A model generated the notes under the pieces. The model searched no databases, was not told the origin of the DNA, and was given only the letters and a program-made list of their open reading frames with translations. Positions 23,337-33,554 of a DNA stretch of 64,000 bases are shown here, piece by piece. The DNA lies in the NCBI RefSeq assembly GCF_023898315.1, contig NC_064622.1, positions 173,744,178 through 173,808,177 on the forward strand, given 5' to 3'. A program made the translations under genes and the position numbers. Position 1 is the stretch's first letter; every line of letters starts with the position of its first letter. The DNA comes from Schistocerca nitens (Eukaryota; Arthropoda; Insecta; Orthoptera; Acrididae).

Positions 23337-23981
23337 TGTAAGTAGGCTGTTTAGGTCTTTTTTATCGGTAACGCCACGTAGCGCTCTGTATGAAAATCAC
23401 TGACTGTGCTGTGTGCAGTCTGTGGCTGGTGTGCATTGTTGTTGGCTATTGTAGTGTTGGGCAGCTGAAGGCAGTTGGAGGTGAGCCGCCAGTGGATGTG
23501 GGGAGTGAGATGGCGGAGTTTTGAGGGCGGATGATCTGGACAGAGACAGTAAATTTGTAAGACTGGATGTCATGAACTTTTGAACACTATTAAGGTAAAT
23601 ACATCGTTTGTTCTCTATCAAAATCTTTCATTTGCTAACTATGCCTATCAGTAGTTAGTGCCTTCAGTAGTTAGAATCTTTTATTTAGCTGGCAGTATTG
23701 GCGCTCGCTGTATTGCAGTAGTTCGAGTAACGAAGATTTTTGTGAGGTAAGAATTCATGAAAGGTATAGGTTATTTTTAGTCAGGGCAATTCTTTTGCAA
23801 GGATTACTGAAAGTGAGATTGCGTGGCGCTAAAAATATTGTGTGTCTGTTTAGTGATGATCAGAATAAGTAAAGAGAGAAATGTCTGAGTACGTTCAGTT
23901 TTGCTCAGCTGTTGGAAACTCAAATAACGTAAGGGGTTTACCAGCACAGTCATTCATTAATTTTTCTAAGGGGACGTTTCA
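23337..23981 (+). mobile_element. Solo LTR (family 1)
   Basis: Starts TGTAAGTAGGCTGTTTAGG and ends GGGGACGTTTCA, the TG...CA form of LTRs. The 4-bp duplication ACAT lies on both sides (23333-23336 and 23982-23985). The related Tc1 copy at 63253 has the empty site uninterrupted, which confirms the borders. A diverged copy in the opposite orientation is at 54442-55146. No internal retrovirus-like genes are present. Four-base duplications are common for Gypsy-type insertions. Confidence 0.9.
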
Positions 23982-24058
23982 ACATGAGGAAACTTTCCAA
24001 CCGATTAGTCATACACTAACAGCAGTTCACCGGCGTTGAGTGGTGAAACGTTGTTGTG

Positions 24059-25097
24059 ATGCCTCGTGTAAGGAGGAGAAATGCGTACCATAACGTTTCC
24101 GATGTTGGGAAAGGTCGGATTGTAGCCTATCGCGATTGCGGTTTATCGTATCGCGACATTGCTCCTCGCGTTGGTCGAGATCCAATGATTGTTCGCAGAA
24201 TATGGAATCGGTGGATTATGAGGGTACCACGGAACGCCGTGCTGGATCCCAACGGTCTCGTATCACTAGCAGTCGAGATGACAGGCATCTTATCCGCTTG
24301 GCTGTAACGGATCGTGCAGCCACGTCTCGATCCGCAAGTTAAGAGATGGGGACGTTTGCAAGACAACAACCATCTGCACGAACAATTCGATAACGTTTGC
24401 AGCAGCGTGGACTATCAGCTCGGAGACCGTGGCTGCGGTTACCCTTGACGCTGCGTCGCAGACAGGAGCGCCTGCGATGATGTACTCAAGACGAACCTGG
24501 GTGCACGAATTGCACAACGTCATTTTTTCGGTTGAATCCGGGTTCTGTTTACAGCATCATGATGGTCGCATCCGTGTTTTGTGACATCGCGGTGACCGCA
24601 CATCGGAAGCGTGTATTCGTCATCGCCATACTGGCGTATCACCCGGCGTGACGGTATGGGGTGCCATTGGTTACACGTCTCGGTTACCTCTTGTTCGCAT
24701 TGACGGCACTTCGAACAGCGGACTTTACATTTCAGATGTGTTACGACCCGTGGCTCTACCCTTCATTCGATCCCTGCGAAACCCTACATTCCAGCAGGAT
24801 AATGAACGACCGCATGTTGCAGGTCCTGCAGGGGCCTTTCTGGATACAGAAAATGTTCGACTGCTGCCCTGGCCAGCACATTCTTCAGATCTCTCACCAA
24901 CTGAAAACGTGTGGTCAATGGTGGCCGAGCAACTGGCTCGTCACAATACGCCAGTCACTACTCTTGATGAACTGTGGTATCATGTTGAAGCTGCATGGGC
25001 AGCTGTACCTGGACACGCCATCCACGCTCTGTTTGACTCAATGCCCAGGGGTATCGAGGCCGTTATTACGGCCAGAGGTGGTTGTTCTGGTTACTGA
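24059..25097 (+). pseudogene. Tc1-like transposase, frameshifted, first catalytic Asp lost
   Basis: The ATG at 24059 opens MPRVRRRNAYHNVSDVGKG and a helix-turn-helix (LSYRDIAPRVGRDP). A stop breaks the frame near 24341. The first catalytic site reads S-V-E-S-G-F-C: the codon at 24531-24533 is GTT where the copy at 63253 has GAT. The C-terminal frame 24648-25097 is long and open, with FQQDNERPH and SSDLSPTENVW. The last two acidic residues are thus kept with 34 residues between, the DD34E signature. Confidence 0.9.
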
Positions 25098-25259
25098 TTT
25101 CTCAGGATCTATGCGCCCAAATTGCGTGAAAATGTGATCACATGTCAGTTATAGTATAATATATTTGTCCAATGAATACCCGTTTATCATCTGCATTTCG
25201 AATTGGTGTATCAATTTTAATGGCCAGTAGTGTAATATATACATCAGTTACCCATGCAT

Positions 25260-25395
25260 GAAGGAATGAAGGTTTATTGCACCAAGCATTCTATATTATG
25301 CCTCTACTCGTCACGTGTGTTAGCAGATGATCAAATCAGAAAGATAAATGTAGATACCACGTGGAAGAATCATTATTTAGTTTCGCAAATAATAT
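25260..25395 (+). repeat. Right copy of the ~135-bp direct repeat
   Basis: GAAGGAATGAAGGTTTATTG to TTTCGCAAATAATAT. Pairs with 23043-23177; the short spacer ATATATACATCAGTTACC lies between the Tc1 right end and this copy. Confidence 0.9.
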
Positions 25396-25639
25396 GTGAA
25401 AAGGAATAGGAAGAAGAAGACAACTATTTGTAGAATTTTGCTGTTCTGCTTTGAACGAAGTTATGGCTTCGGCGTATTTAGGAACTCTGTTTCGTGTGGT
25501 CTACGTAAGCCGCATTGGCACACAAGTAGCAGTAGGAGCAGCAAGATCTGCTCGGAATGAAGAGAGAGTGAAAAGTGCAGAAAACACTGCCTCCTCTGGC
25601 GGGTCCGTCTGCTGCAGCATTCGCGGGCGCTTTTCATTT
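25396..25639. other. Unassigned DNA
   Basis: A transition from AT-rich to GC-rich sequence. The 170-codon plus-strand frame starting at 25451 crosses it but lacks motifs. Confidence 0.35.
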
Positions 25640-26040
25640 TTAAATTTTTTTTTCCTCGCACCCTCGTCACGTCATCGCGGCACGGGCTGGAGAGCGTGCG
25701 ATTTTCTCCAGCAGGCAGCACCCGGCGCGGCTCTGGAGCACTCTGCGCTGGAGATTAAAATGGAGATTTCGCAGAGTCAAGTGGCGCGCCGCGGCGCACT
25801 CGCTTCCTCGCGATCCTGTTTTGAATTTCGAATGTCAACTCTCTCTCCGGCGTCGGCGTCGGCGTTGGCGTCGGCTCTCCGGGTCTTAAGAGTTTCCCGC
25901 TCTCTGCTGCCTGCGCGGGAGGTGAGTCGGCGTGAGGTGGGTGGGCGGAAGGGGCGGGGGTGAGGGAGTGTTCGCGACGTCGCGGCGGACCTCGCCTACC
26001 ATCGCCATTGTCGCTGCTGAGCGTTTCTATCCTGTTATAG
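25640..26040. promoter_or_regulatory. CpG-rich block with GTCGGC repeats
   Basis: Dense CpG (GGCGCGCCGCGGCGCACTCG near 25780) and a short run of GGCGTC/GGCGTT units (about 25850-25880). Long frames on both strands here reflect a lack of stops rather than coding: they are low-complexity Arg/Ser/Pro. It could be a promoter island of a host gene outside the window, but no core promoter element is clear. Confidence 0.35.
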
Positions 26041-26105
26041 CACCTGCAGACCTGCACACACCGGCGAAGAAAATGACTCGCCATATAGCAATAGTTACGT
26101 TTGCT

Positions 26106-26171
26106 TATATGAATGCTTGGTGTCTGTTGTTGCGAGCTTACCAGAAGCAACAAACACCACGCATTCATATA
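26106..26171. repeat. Hairpin-forming inverted repeat
   Basis: TATATGAATGC and GGTGT...TGTTGTTGC pair with GCAACAA...ACACC and GCATTCATATA. The stem is about 25 bp with small interruptions, around a loop of roughly 15 bases. It may be a remnant of a small MITE. Confidence 0.7.
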
Positions 26172-26226
26172 ATAGATTCGCCTCGATGGGCAATAGATGC
26201 ACCACATCCTGTGGGGATGCACAAGT

Positions 26227-26428
26227 TCAAAATGGGTCAAATGGCTCTGAGCACTATGGGACTTAACTTCTGAGGTCATCACTCCCTTAGAACTTAGAAC
26301 TACTTGAACCTAACTAACGTAAGGACATCACACACATCCATGCCCGATTCAGGATTCGAACCTGCGACCGTAGCGGTCGCGCAGTTCCAGGCTGTAGCGC
26401 CTAGAACCGCTCGGCCACTCCGGCAGGC
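26227..26428 (-). mobile_element. SINE group A, minus orientation
   Basis: Complete copy reading on the minus strand from the GCCGGAGTGGCCGAGCGG head to the TTTGACCC end, with B box GGTTCGAATCC. Perfect 11-bp duplications GATGCACAAGT flank it (26216-26226 and 26429-26439). Confidence 0.95.
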
Positions 26429-26853
26429 GATGCACAAGTACACCCGATCTTCTGGGAAAATCTCTGAGTAGCGTGCATGAAGGAAATGGACAGCAACTGT
26501 GGATATGTGGCACTAGGTGGGAGTGTGCGTCGGCCAAGAGGCGTGCCGACGCGGTCCACGCAGTTGCGATAAACACCGTTCTCAGGTGGTGCAGTGGTTA
26601 AAGGGCTCTGGAAGATTCAAAATCATGTCATGTTAATTTTTTACTTTTTTGAGTGTTAAAAATCTACACACCTTATCCTTTCAGTTGGTATATAATTTAT
26701 TCAGTTCAGAAGACTACACTATTTTTGAAATAATTTTGCATTACGTTCTATATGGGTGTGACCCACTGTGGCGCTGTTAAACTGCTGTCTAATTTTGTAC
26801 TCATGAATGTGTATGCTCATCATGCACATTTTAGTGGTGTCAGAGAAAATAAG

Positions 26854-27179
26854 ATGGCAACGGCCTCGCCGCATTGGCTACACCGGTTCCCGTGAGATCA
26901 CCGAAGTTAAGTGCTGTCGGGCGTGGTCGGCACTTGGATGCATGACCATCCAGGCTGTCATGCGCTGTTGCCATTTTTCGGAGTGCGCTCAGCCTCGTGA
27001 TGCCAATTGAGGAGCTACTCGACCGAATAGTAGCGGCTTCGGTCAAAAATACCATCATAACGACCAGGAGAGCGGTGTGCTGACCCCACGCCCATCCTAT
27101 CCGCATCCTGCACTGAGGATGACACGGCGGTCGGATGGTCCCGGTAGGCCACTCGTGGCCTGATGACGGAGTGCTTTTT
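26854..27179 (+). mobile_element. 5S rRNA-headed SINE
   Basis: The first ~117 bases (26856-26972) resemble 5S rRNA. GGCAACGGCC starts it, ATCACCGAAGTTAAG carries the A box, GGCACTTGGATGCATGACC the C box, and GCTGTTGCC closes the terminal helix. A 200-bp unrelated tail follows, ending GCCTGATGACGGAGTGC plus T's. Perfect 12-bp duplications AGAGAAAATAAG (26842-26853 and 27180-27191) show it moved by target-primed reverse transcription. It is therefore a SINE, not a 5S gene. Confidence 0.93.
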
Positions 27180-27191
27180 AGAGAAAATAAG

Positions 27192-27689
27192 TGTCACAAA
27201 ATAAGTGTCGTGTCTAACCTGTGATAGTTCGATGTATATCGCTCGCTCGATTATCGCGTTTCACGTTCATTTACTCTTTTGTAATCCTGAAAATATTCGT
27301 AGTGAACTCTGTTCATTGAAGTCTGTTTTACTGAATGATACTGCGAGCTAACATCCCAGAGATGTTCGGGCCCACATGCGGTTCCTCTTCGTCGAAATGT
27401 CTTGGCTCAAACTCTTGTAGGGGTTGAACCGCACGTGTCGCATTACACGCCGTAAATTAGACACTTTTGACCCTTTGGTTAAATTGTCTAGCTGATGGCA
27501 AGTTTTCGAAATACAAAGCTAACATAACATATAATTACGGTAATAATAATTTCGAGAACTAAATTCACGACCTGTAAATGATGTAGTCCGCACAGTTGCG
27601 ATTTGGTTAGAATAATGTTTATTCAGAAAGCAAACTAATAGCGAAATTGGTTGTATTTAGAGTTACTATTACACGCCTATTCCTACATT
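27192..27689. other. AT-rich unassigned DNA
   Basis: No gene or repeat recognised. Confidence 0.45.
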
Positions 27690-28085
27690 TCTTCGGAATC
27701 CAAACTAATCTTCCATTAGATCAGCTTCTGCCAGTTTTCGGATTCTTCTGTAAATAATTCTTGTTAGTAATTACTAAACTGGTAGTTTGGAAATATTCAC
27801 ACCTGTCACCATCTGCTTTCTTTGGAATTGGAATTATTAGGTTTTTTGTGTGTAGTCTGAGGGTATCTGTCTGTCTCATACATCTTGCACACCAGGTGGA
27901 ATAGTCTTGTTATGACTGGTTGTCCCAGGGATATGAGTAGTTTTTAGGGAATGTTATTTACTCCAGTGGCCTTGTTTCGGCTCAGGTTATTCAGCTCTCT
28001 ATTAAATTCTTCTCAGAGTATGATATCTCCCAACTGGTCTTCTTCTACATCCTTTTCCCTTTCTACGCGTCAGCCACAATTTACG
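27690..28085 (-). mobile_element. RTE-type LINE fragment (N-terminal RT region)
   Basis: Reads on the minus strand and matches the same region of the LINE at 43657-45335. The shared landmarks are the ACTGGAGTAAATAACATTCC stretch (TG-V-NN-P coding), the CCAAAGAAAGCAGATGG stretch and the FGFRRN-equivalent at its end near 27695. It is diverged and lacks the catalytic part. Confidence 0.75.
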
Positions 28086-28109
28086 CATGTCCAAGTTAAA
28101 AAAAGAATT

Positions 28110-29080
28110 TTTTAATGTACTTATCACTTGTATCATCACACTGCATACTTTCTCATAATTGGTGTTGGGCATGTCCTCCATGTGCTGCAACACATGCCTC
28201 TACTGGTTTCATGTAGCAGCTACATTTCACATGGTCGCTACACTTATTCTGGATATTTTCATCTTGATATGCTTCAGTTGGTCTGTTGTCTGAGGGTTGT
28301 TCTTCTAAATGATATACTTCCGTGTCCACAAAGAAGATAAAGTGAGATAAACGGGAGATAAATCTGGGGACCTAGGAGACTACAGGTCAAGTGAAATGAT
28401 ATGGCCCCAAAGAACTCTCACAACATTATCGTGGTTCTTATTTGCCTGTGCGCTGTTGCACAATCTTCCTGAAGCCCACAGTGTTGATCATCAGGCTCTA
28501 ACAATGTCATAAATTGGATGATTATGTCCTGGTTCAGCTGTTACTGTTTTCGAGAGAAAATTGGTCCTATAAGTCTTTTGTACGAAACTGCACACAGATC
28601 CATTTAGAGGGAACCTTGTTTGATCAGAGTAGAAAACAGAAGCCAACACCTGAACACCGATGGGAACAAAACGTAAAAATCATTGAGAGTAATTTAATCT
28701 TTTTCTTCTATCATATTCTCGAACCTCAAGCACAACATGGAAGCGATACGGACGGAGTTTCAGCTTCTCTGTGGCTTTGCAAGCACCACCGTATGACTTA
28801 CGGTAACAGTTTGCTGACATAAGTCTAACATAGACTTTCTTGATGAACGTAGCAACGCTGCGCTCATATTTCCCATGAGCTACCACTTAACACCGAATGT
28901 CTGCCCGAACATTCACGTTCAATCACATTACCAGTTTTTCTGAAACGATCGACTACGCATGAAATCCTTGGTTTGTTAGGCACATTTGTTCCAGGAAAAG
29001 TTACACTAAAACCTTTCTGGCATTTTAAGAAAGACTGCGATTTGAAGTAACTTTCAGGAATGAGCAAATATTCATCTTGG
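28110..29080 (-). pseudogene. DUF4817-type transposase relic
   Basis: Minus-strand pieces in order. PNKPRISCVVDRFRKTGNV with ERECSGRHSVLSG (28864-29067) is the N-terminal helix-turn-helix and linker. KLKLRPYRFHVVLEVREYDR (about 28690-28750) precedes the catalytic core. LLEPDDQHCGLQEDCATAH (about 28430-28500) holds the second Asp. A C-terminal block resembles MLQHMEDMP. Stops and frameshifts throughout. No terminal repeats found. Confidence 0.78.
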
Positions 29081-29229
29081 GAAAAACTTACATTTTTTCG
29101 CCCATACCCAACTCAACACTGACATCAGAAGGGTGGGAGACATCTTGAATATAATGTGCTGTGCGTCTCCGCCACTCAGTTGCCAACAGAAACATTACCG
29201 CCGGTATAAAATTCAGTTTCCCACCACTT

Positions 29230-29275
29230 TTTTAATTTTTTTATTTTTTTTTAATTTTTTTCTTTTTTATTAGCT
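29230..29275 (+). repeat. T-rich low-complexity tract
   Basis: Runs of T broken by single A or C residues, just past the transposase relic. No further signal. Confidence 0.8.
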
Positions 29276-29381
29276 TTTGGCTCACTCTTTATAATATTGC
29301 CTTCAGGCTCATTCCTCTTAAATAGCACTCTTTGCACCTTGCGGGTCCCCTTATTTGCTTAGTACTGGTTTTCCATCAGTC

Positions 29382-29559
29382 ATTTCCCGCATCCGGGTTC
29401 CCGGGCTCGATTCCCGGCGGGGTCAGGGATTTTCTCTGCCTCGTGATGACTGGGTGTTGAGTGCTGTCCTTAGGTTAGTTAGGTTTAAGTAGTTCTAAGT
29501 TCTAGGGGACTGATGACCATAGATGTTAAGTCCCATAGTGCTCAGAGCCATTTGAACCA
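29382..29559 (+). mobile_element. SINE group B, 5'-truncated
   Basis: Starts inside the head (CATCCGGGTTCCCGGGCTCG), then the linker TTTTCTCTGCCTCGTGATGA and a full shared tail ending CCATTTGAACCA. No clear duplication was found. Confidence 0.88.
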
Positions 29560-29564
29560 TGGGC

Positions 29565-30440
29565 TCTGAAATGCATACCTCAAGACCATTTGTTCATCTT
29601 CCATAATGTGAAAGGAATTTCTTCTGCTGTGCGCTGTTTGCTTTCCATATAATGAGTGATGGTAGTGTGGAGTGCTATGAGCACATTTTCAGTAAATGAG
29701 GTGTGTTTTACACTAACGAAGATGAGCAAGTGCTCATAGCTCTTAAGGTACGCAGTTTAGAGGTCATGTTTACTGGACATTTTTTCTTGTTTTGATCCGA
29801 ATGACCACCTCTCGAAATACGGCTAAGCTTGTAGTAGAAGAGTTTTGTTTCACAGTACTGACGATGGGGAAGTGCTCCTAACTTTTAAGGTATACGTTTT
29901 TGGTCCATGTTTTCTAGACTTTTATTTTGTTTTGGTCAATACTCTGGAAGTTTGTTGGTGGACTTCTGGTGCAACGCAGTTGTTATATGGGACAAGACTT
30001 TCGAGTAGTCATGTGCATACAGTGAGTCCCATGAAGAATGTCCAGTATTCAGGGATATAACAGGAAGAATCATTCGAAGTTAAAAAGTCTAGTGAACATT
30101 GGCTATAAAATTGATACCTTAAGAGCTATGGGCACTTCTTCATCTTCAATACTATGAAAGAAATCTCTTCTATTGCCACGTCTTTGCTTTCCCTACTTTT
30201 GGAGAAGGTAGTATGGACCAAAAAAAGAAACAAATTGTCTATTAAACGTAGATTCTGAAATACAAACCTTTAAGCGCTATGAGCTATTGCTTCAGCACAA
30301 CAGATATGTTTCATAGTAGCGAAGATGAACAAGTGCTCAAAGCTCTGAAGGTCAATGTATGCACTTGGAACCCATCTTTATTTTATCTGTGATGGATCTT
30401 GCTAACTCCACGTACATTCAAAAACTGTAAAGTGAAGATC
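29565..30440. repeat. Cluster of related repeat units in both orientations
   Basis: A ~70-100 bp motif recurs. Plus-oriented copies near 29709, 29845 and 30300 read GAAGATGAGCAAGTGCTCAT then AGCTCTTAAGGTA(C/T). Minus-oriented copies near 29570, 30110 and 30240 read the reverse (TACCTTAAGAGCTATGGGCA then CTTCTTCATCTTC). Units differ by many substitutions. The arrangement suggests an old palindromic or nested repeat family; I cannot name it. Confidence 0.7.
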
Positions 30441-30679
30441 ATGAAAATACTACAAACTCTGAAGTTTGACAATATCTGTCCAGCTTTTAATGTAATCCCT
30501 AACTAGATTGAGGTTAACATGTAGAGCCACAGCAAATCTGCATAGATTGAGAAATCTGAGTGTGAAATAATGTGGTTATAAACTGAAACCATATCCTTCC
30601 ACTATGAAAAAGACTTACTAAACATATAATACACAAACTGCATCTTGAATTCAGTAATTAGACGCATCCTACAGATTTC
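30441..30679. other. Unassigned DNA
   Basis: A short AT-rich spacer before the Penelope-like element; may belong to its 5' region. Confidence 0.35.
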
Positions 30680-32450
30680 ATGTACATCTTTGGCAAAATC
30701 AATAGACAACTAAGCAAAGAGCAGATAATTACCTCCATGAGGCATAAAAAGAAAATTCAGTCACTTACTTCAAAATTAGCATATTATGCTACTGACACCC
30801 CCAATAGTTCGGAATTTGAATTTTGTGATAGAGCAGTAAACTCTACCAGTATTTTACTTGATGGAGCTGAACTTGGTTTACTAAAAAAGGTCTCAGACGT
30901 AACATTGTATCAAAACGTAACGACAAAAACTTCAGAGAATTAACTGACAGCATAAACAATCCATGTGACATAGCCAAACTAAGCCAAGTGAACAAAATAC
31001 ATTAAATTCAATGCCTAATAAATTATGCACTAAATCTACAAAAACACTTACCAACATAAGTTAAAAATCTTACAGCTGATAAATCCCTTCTGTTTAAGGC
31101 AGATAAAAGTAAAACAAGAGTAATTACATAAAAACTTTGTAATTATTTGTTCCAAATAACACAAGGGAATGAAGACTGACCCCACATCTAAATACCAAGC
31201 TCAGCCTAGGAAATCAATTAAAAATTCCAACTGTATTTTAATTGAAGCTGACGTTCAGCAGCTCAGTCTTGCGACCTGTACCCCCTAAACAAAGATTTCA
31301 GCCTCAGTGCCCAACATATCCAGTTGTTAACTCAAGGAACAGTCCTGCATATCAAATCTCTAAGACACTTAAGGATTTGCTTAGCAAATTTTACACATTT
31401 GAAGACAAATTTTCTATTACAAATCACTAACAATTTATTAATGATGTAAGTGACAAATTGTACCAGAATGTCGCTGAACATTGTAAACCTGTAAACAAAC
31501 ATACATGTCCATGAAGCTATTGAAATATTTAACTATAATTCAATAAGAGACGAACAGCTTTGCAAGGCACAGATATACAAACATATAAAGATGTTTGAAT
31601 TAATTGTAGCATAACAAGAAAATCGATATGCAGCCAGATGGCCTCGCAATGGAAAGAAGTCTTGCATGCCTTTTAGCCAACATTTTCGTTAACCACCTGG
31701 AGACTAATTTTTCAGGGCCAATATCCATTTAAAAGATAAACTGATTTATTACAAAGGTGTGTTGATGACAATTATCGTGTTCAGTGGTACAGTAGATGAA
31801 ACAGAATCATTTGCAAATGCCCTGAGTAACATGCACCTTAATATCAAATTCACTGTTGAGTATCAGAAAGAAGAGAGAATCAATTCTCTTGAACTTAGAA
31901 TAAAAAAAGTTCACCCAAACATTCCTTTGATATTCATAGAAAATCAACCAGTACAGACGTAATTACAAATCATTCTACATGCCACCTTACACAGCACAAA
32001 ATGGTTTATTTCAAATACACGTTAAACATCATAAATAAAATTCCTCTCATCTCATCAGCCACGGAGAAAGAAATCAATATTAACAGAACTGCAGCTAAAA
32101 ATAATGGCTATAAGCAACAAATAATTGACCACGTCTACAATAACATTGAAAATAGTAAATCACATGATGTAAATTCACACCCAGCAGCAGTAAATGAACT
32201 ATTTGCATGCGTTACCTTCCTAGGCACAATCTCACACAAAATTACCAATCTTTTCTGAAGAACAGGAGTTCGAATAAGTTTCTACACCAATGACACTGTG
32301 CAACACAACACTAATATACAGCACTAAAACCACCAGGTTAGGCCTGGAAAAATTGTGACAATTGCTCCAGCTGTTATCTTTCACAGACTGGCAGAATCTT
32401 CAGTATAAGACATCATGAACCCCTAACAGGCTCACCACTGCAGTTTAAGA
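30680..32450 (+). mobile_element. Penelope-like retroelement (PLE), decayed
   Basis: Plus-strand frames follow the PLE order. An N-terminal region has LLDGAELGLLKK (30680-30943). A LFKADKSKTRVIT-like block (about 31080-31120) matches the 'KADKGN.VI' motif. RT motif B reads PDGLAMERSLACLLANIF (about 31630-31690). A CVDD catalytic motif at about 31757 sits one base out of frame with the following IIVFSGTVDE. Then IKFTVEYQKEERINSLELRI and VTFLGTISHKITNLF. Stops break it. The GIY-YIG endonuclease expected at the end is not recognisable. Confidence 0.75.
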
Positions 32451-33554
32451 TATCAGTACATAATTATATAAATCCAAACTACCATGCTGCACAAATGTGT
32501 TGCCCTCGTCCTAGCTTTTAACTTTTTAATTTTGTATTTACTGCAACTAATTTATAAACTGTAATGGTAAAAAAATATCTGTATGTACATATGTGTGTAC
32601 ATATATGTCTACTTTGTAACATGCAATCACTTGGCTGTAAAGTACATCAATAATTTCCACTGACAGTAAAAAAACGTACTAAAAACAATTTGACCGACTG
32701 TCTTTTAATAATAAGTTCACTCTTAAGAGTGCAAAGATTTTTGTGTTATTAACATGTGATATTATGCACATCCCATGTATCATCTTTGCTCTGTTTACGT
32801 CTTCTGTCAACATTTGATGAATGATATCTTTGTATCATTTGTCAATAGTAATCTTTGGATTGTAAACAAAAACATCAAGTATATAACACATGTGTGGCTC
32901 TCGACACCGACATTAAGAATGTTATGAATTGTGCCACAGTAATTTATTTATGATATGTGTGCTGTGTGGAATTCAACAACATATACATCGACCTTGAAAA
33001 GTACATGGACCACAAAAAATAAAAATAAAAAAATAACAAATCGCCATATAGTAGAACTTACGTAATTATACACAACTATTTTGCATCATATATAAATAAA
33101 TGGAAGCACTTTGGCTTATTTTTGTTAATGAAACAACTTACAAAGTAGCACGAAATACTCGTATATTCTGGTAGATGTGGGACAGGCGACATGCAATTTG
33201 TCAAAATATCTGTGCAACTAAAAATATTAGCCACCTGAAGATGGGCATGACATCCCGAAACCGGCTGTGACAGTAAAACAAACTATTTAAAAAATCTTTA
33301 TGATTGGTTGCGTCATCCACCAACTATTTTTTCTTCTTTTGGTCCATGCCACCGTCTGTCAAAATATTGGAAGTCAAACACAACGAACAGGAGAAGTAAC
33401 ATCAGGAAATCAGAAAGCGCAGTCTCGAAAAGCAATGCTAAAACATAAAATATTTTGTATTCCGTAATAAACTAATTAACACAATGGGAGTACTTAAATT
33501 TTTATCAGAACGTACCATATTCCATGAAGTTTACATTTTTTCGGTGTTGTGCAT
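32451..33554. other. AT-rich region downstream of the Penelope-like element
   Basis: No coding content. It may include the element's terminal repeat. It contains the motif at 33235-33262, in the same orientation as the element. Confidence 0.4.
33235..33262 (+). other. Hammerhead-like core motif (candidate)
   Basis: CTGAAGA, then a short GGG...CCC (or GATG...CATC) hairpin, then GAAACC. CUGANGA-stem-GAAA is the conserved core of the hammerhead ribozyme, and PLEs are known to carry such ribozymes in their terminal repeats. It lies about 800 bases past the PLE coding relic on the same strand. An extra T between CTGAAGA and the stem, and no obvious stem III or cleavage triplet, count against an active ribozyme. 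Confidence 0.3.

Larger units (their letters stand above)
23179..25232 (+). mobile_element. Tc1-like (DD34E) transposon
   Basis: Terminal repeats: left CACTACTGGCCATTAGAATT, right reading inward CACTACTGGCCATTAAAATT, each next to TA (23177-23178 and 25233-25234). Without the solo LTR (23337-23981) and one 4-bp duplication it would be about 1.4 kb. The interior codes on the plus strand for a transposase. A second copy enters the window's right edge at 63253. Confidence 0.93.

Noticed and set aside
25451..26282. 170- and 175-codon frames over the GC block
   Set aside because: The two frames lie on opposite strands, are Arg/Ser/Pro low-complexity, and one runs into a SINE.
26581..26625. Independent tRNA-like promoter (GGTGCAGTGGTTAAAG)
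   Set aside because: Only an A-box-like match; no B box at the right distance.
26856..26972. Functional 5S rRNA gene
   Set aside because: It has a SINE tail and perfect 12-bp target duplications, and the 5S sequence has many changes from conserved positions.
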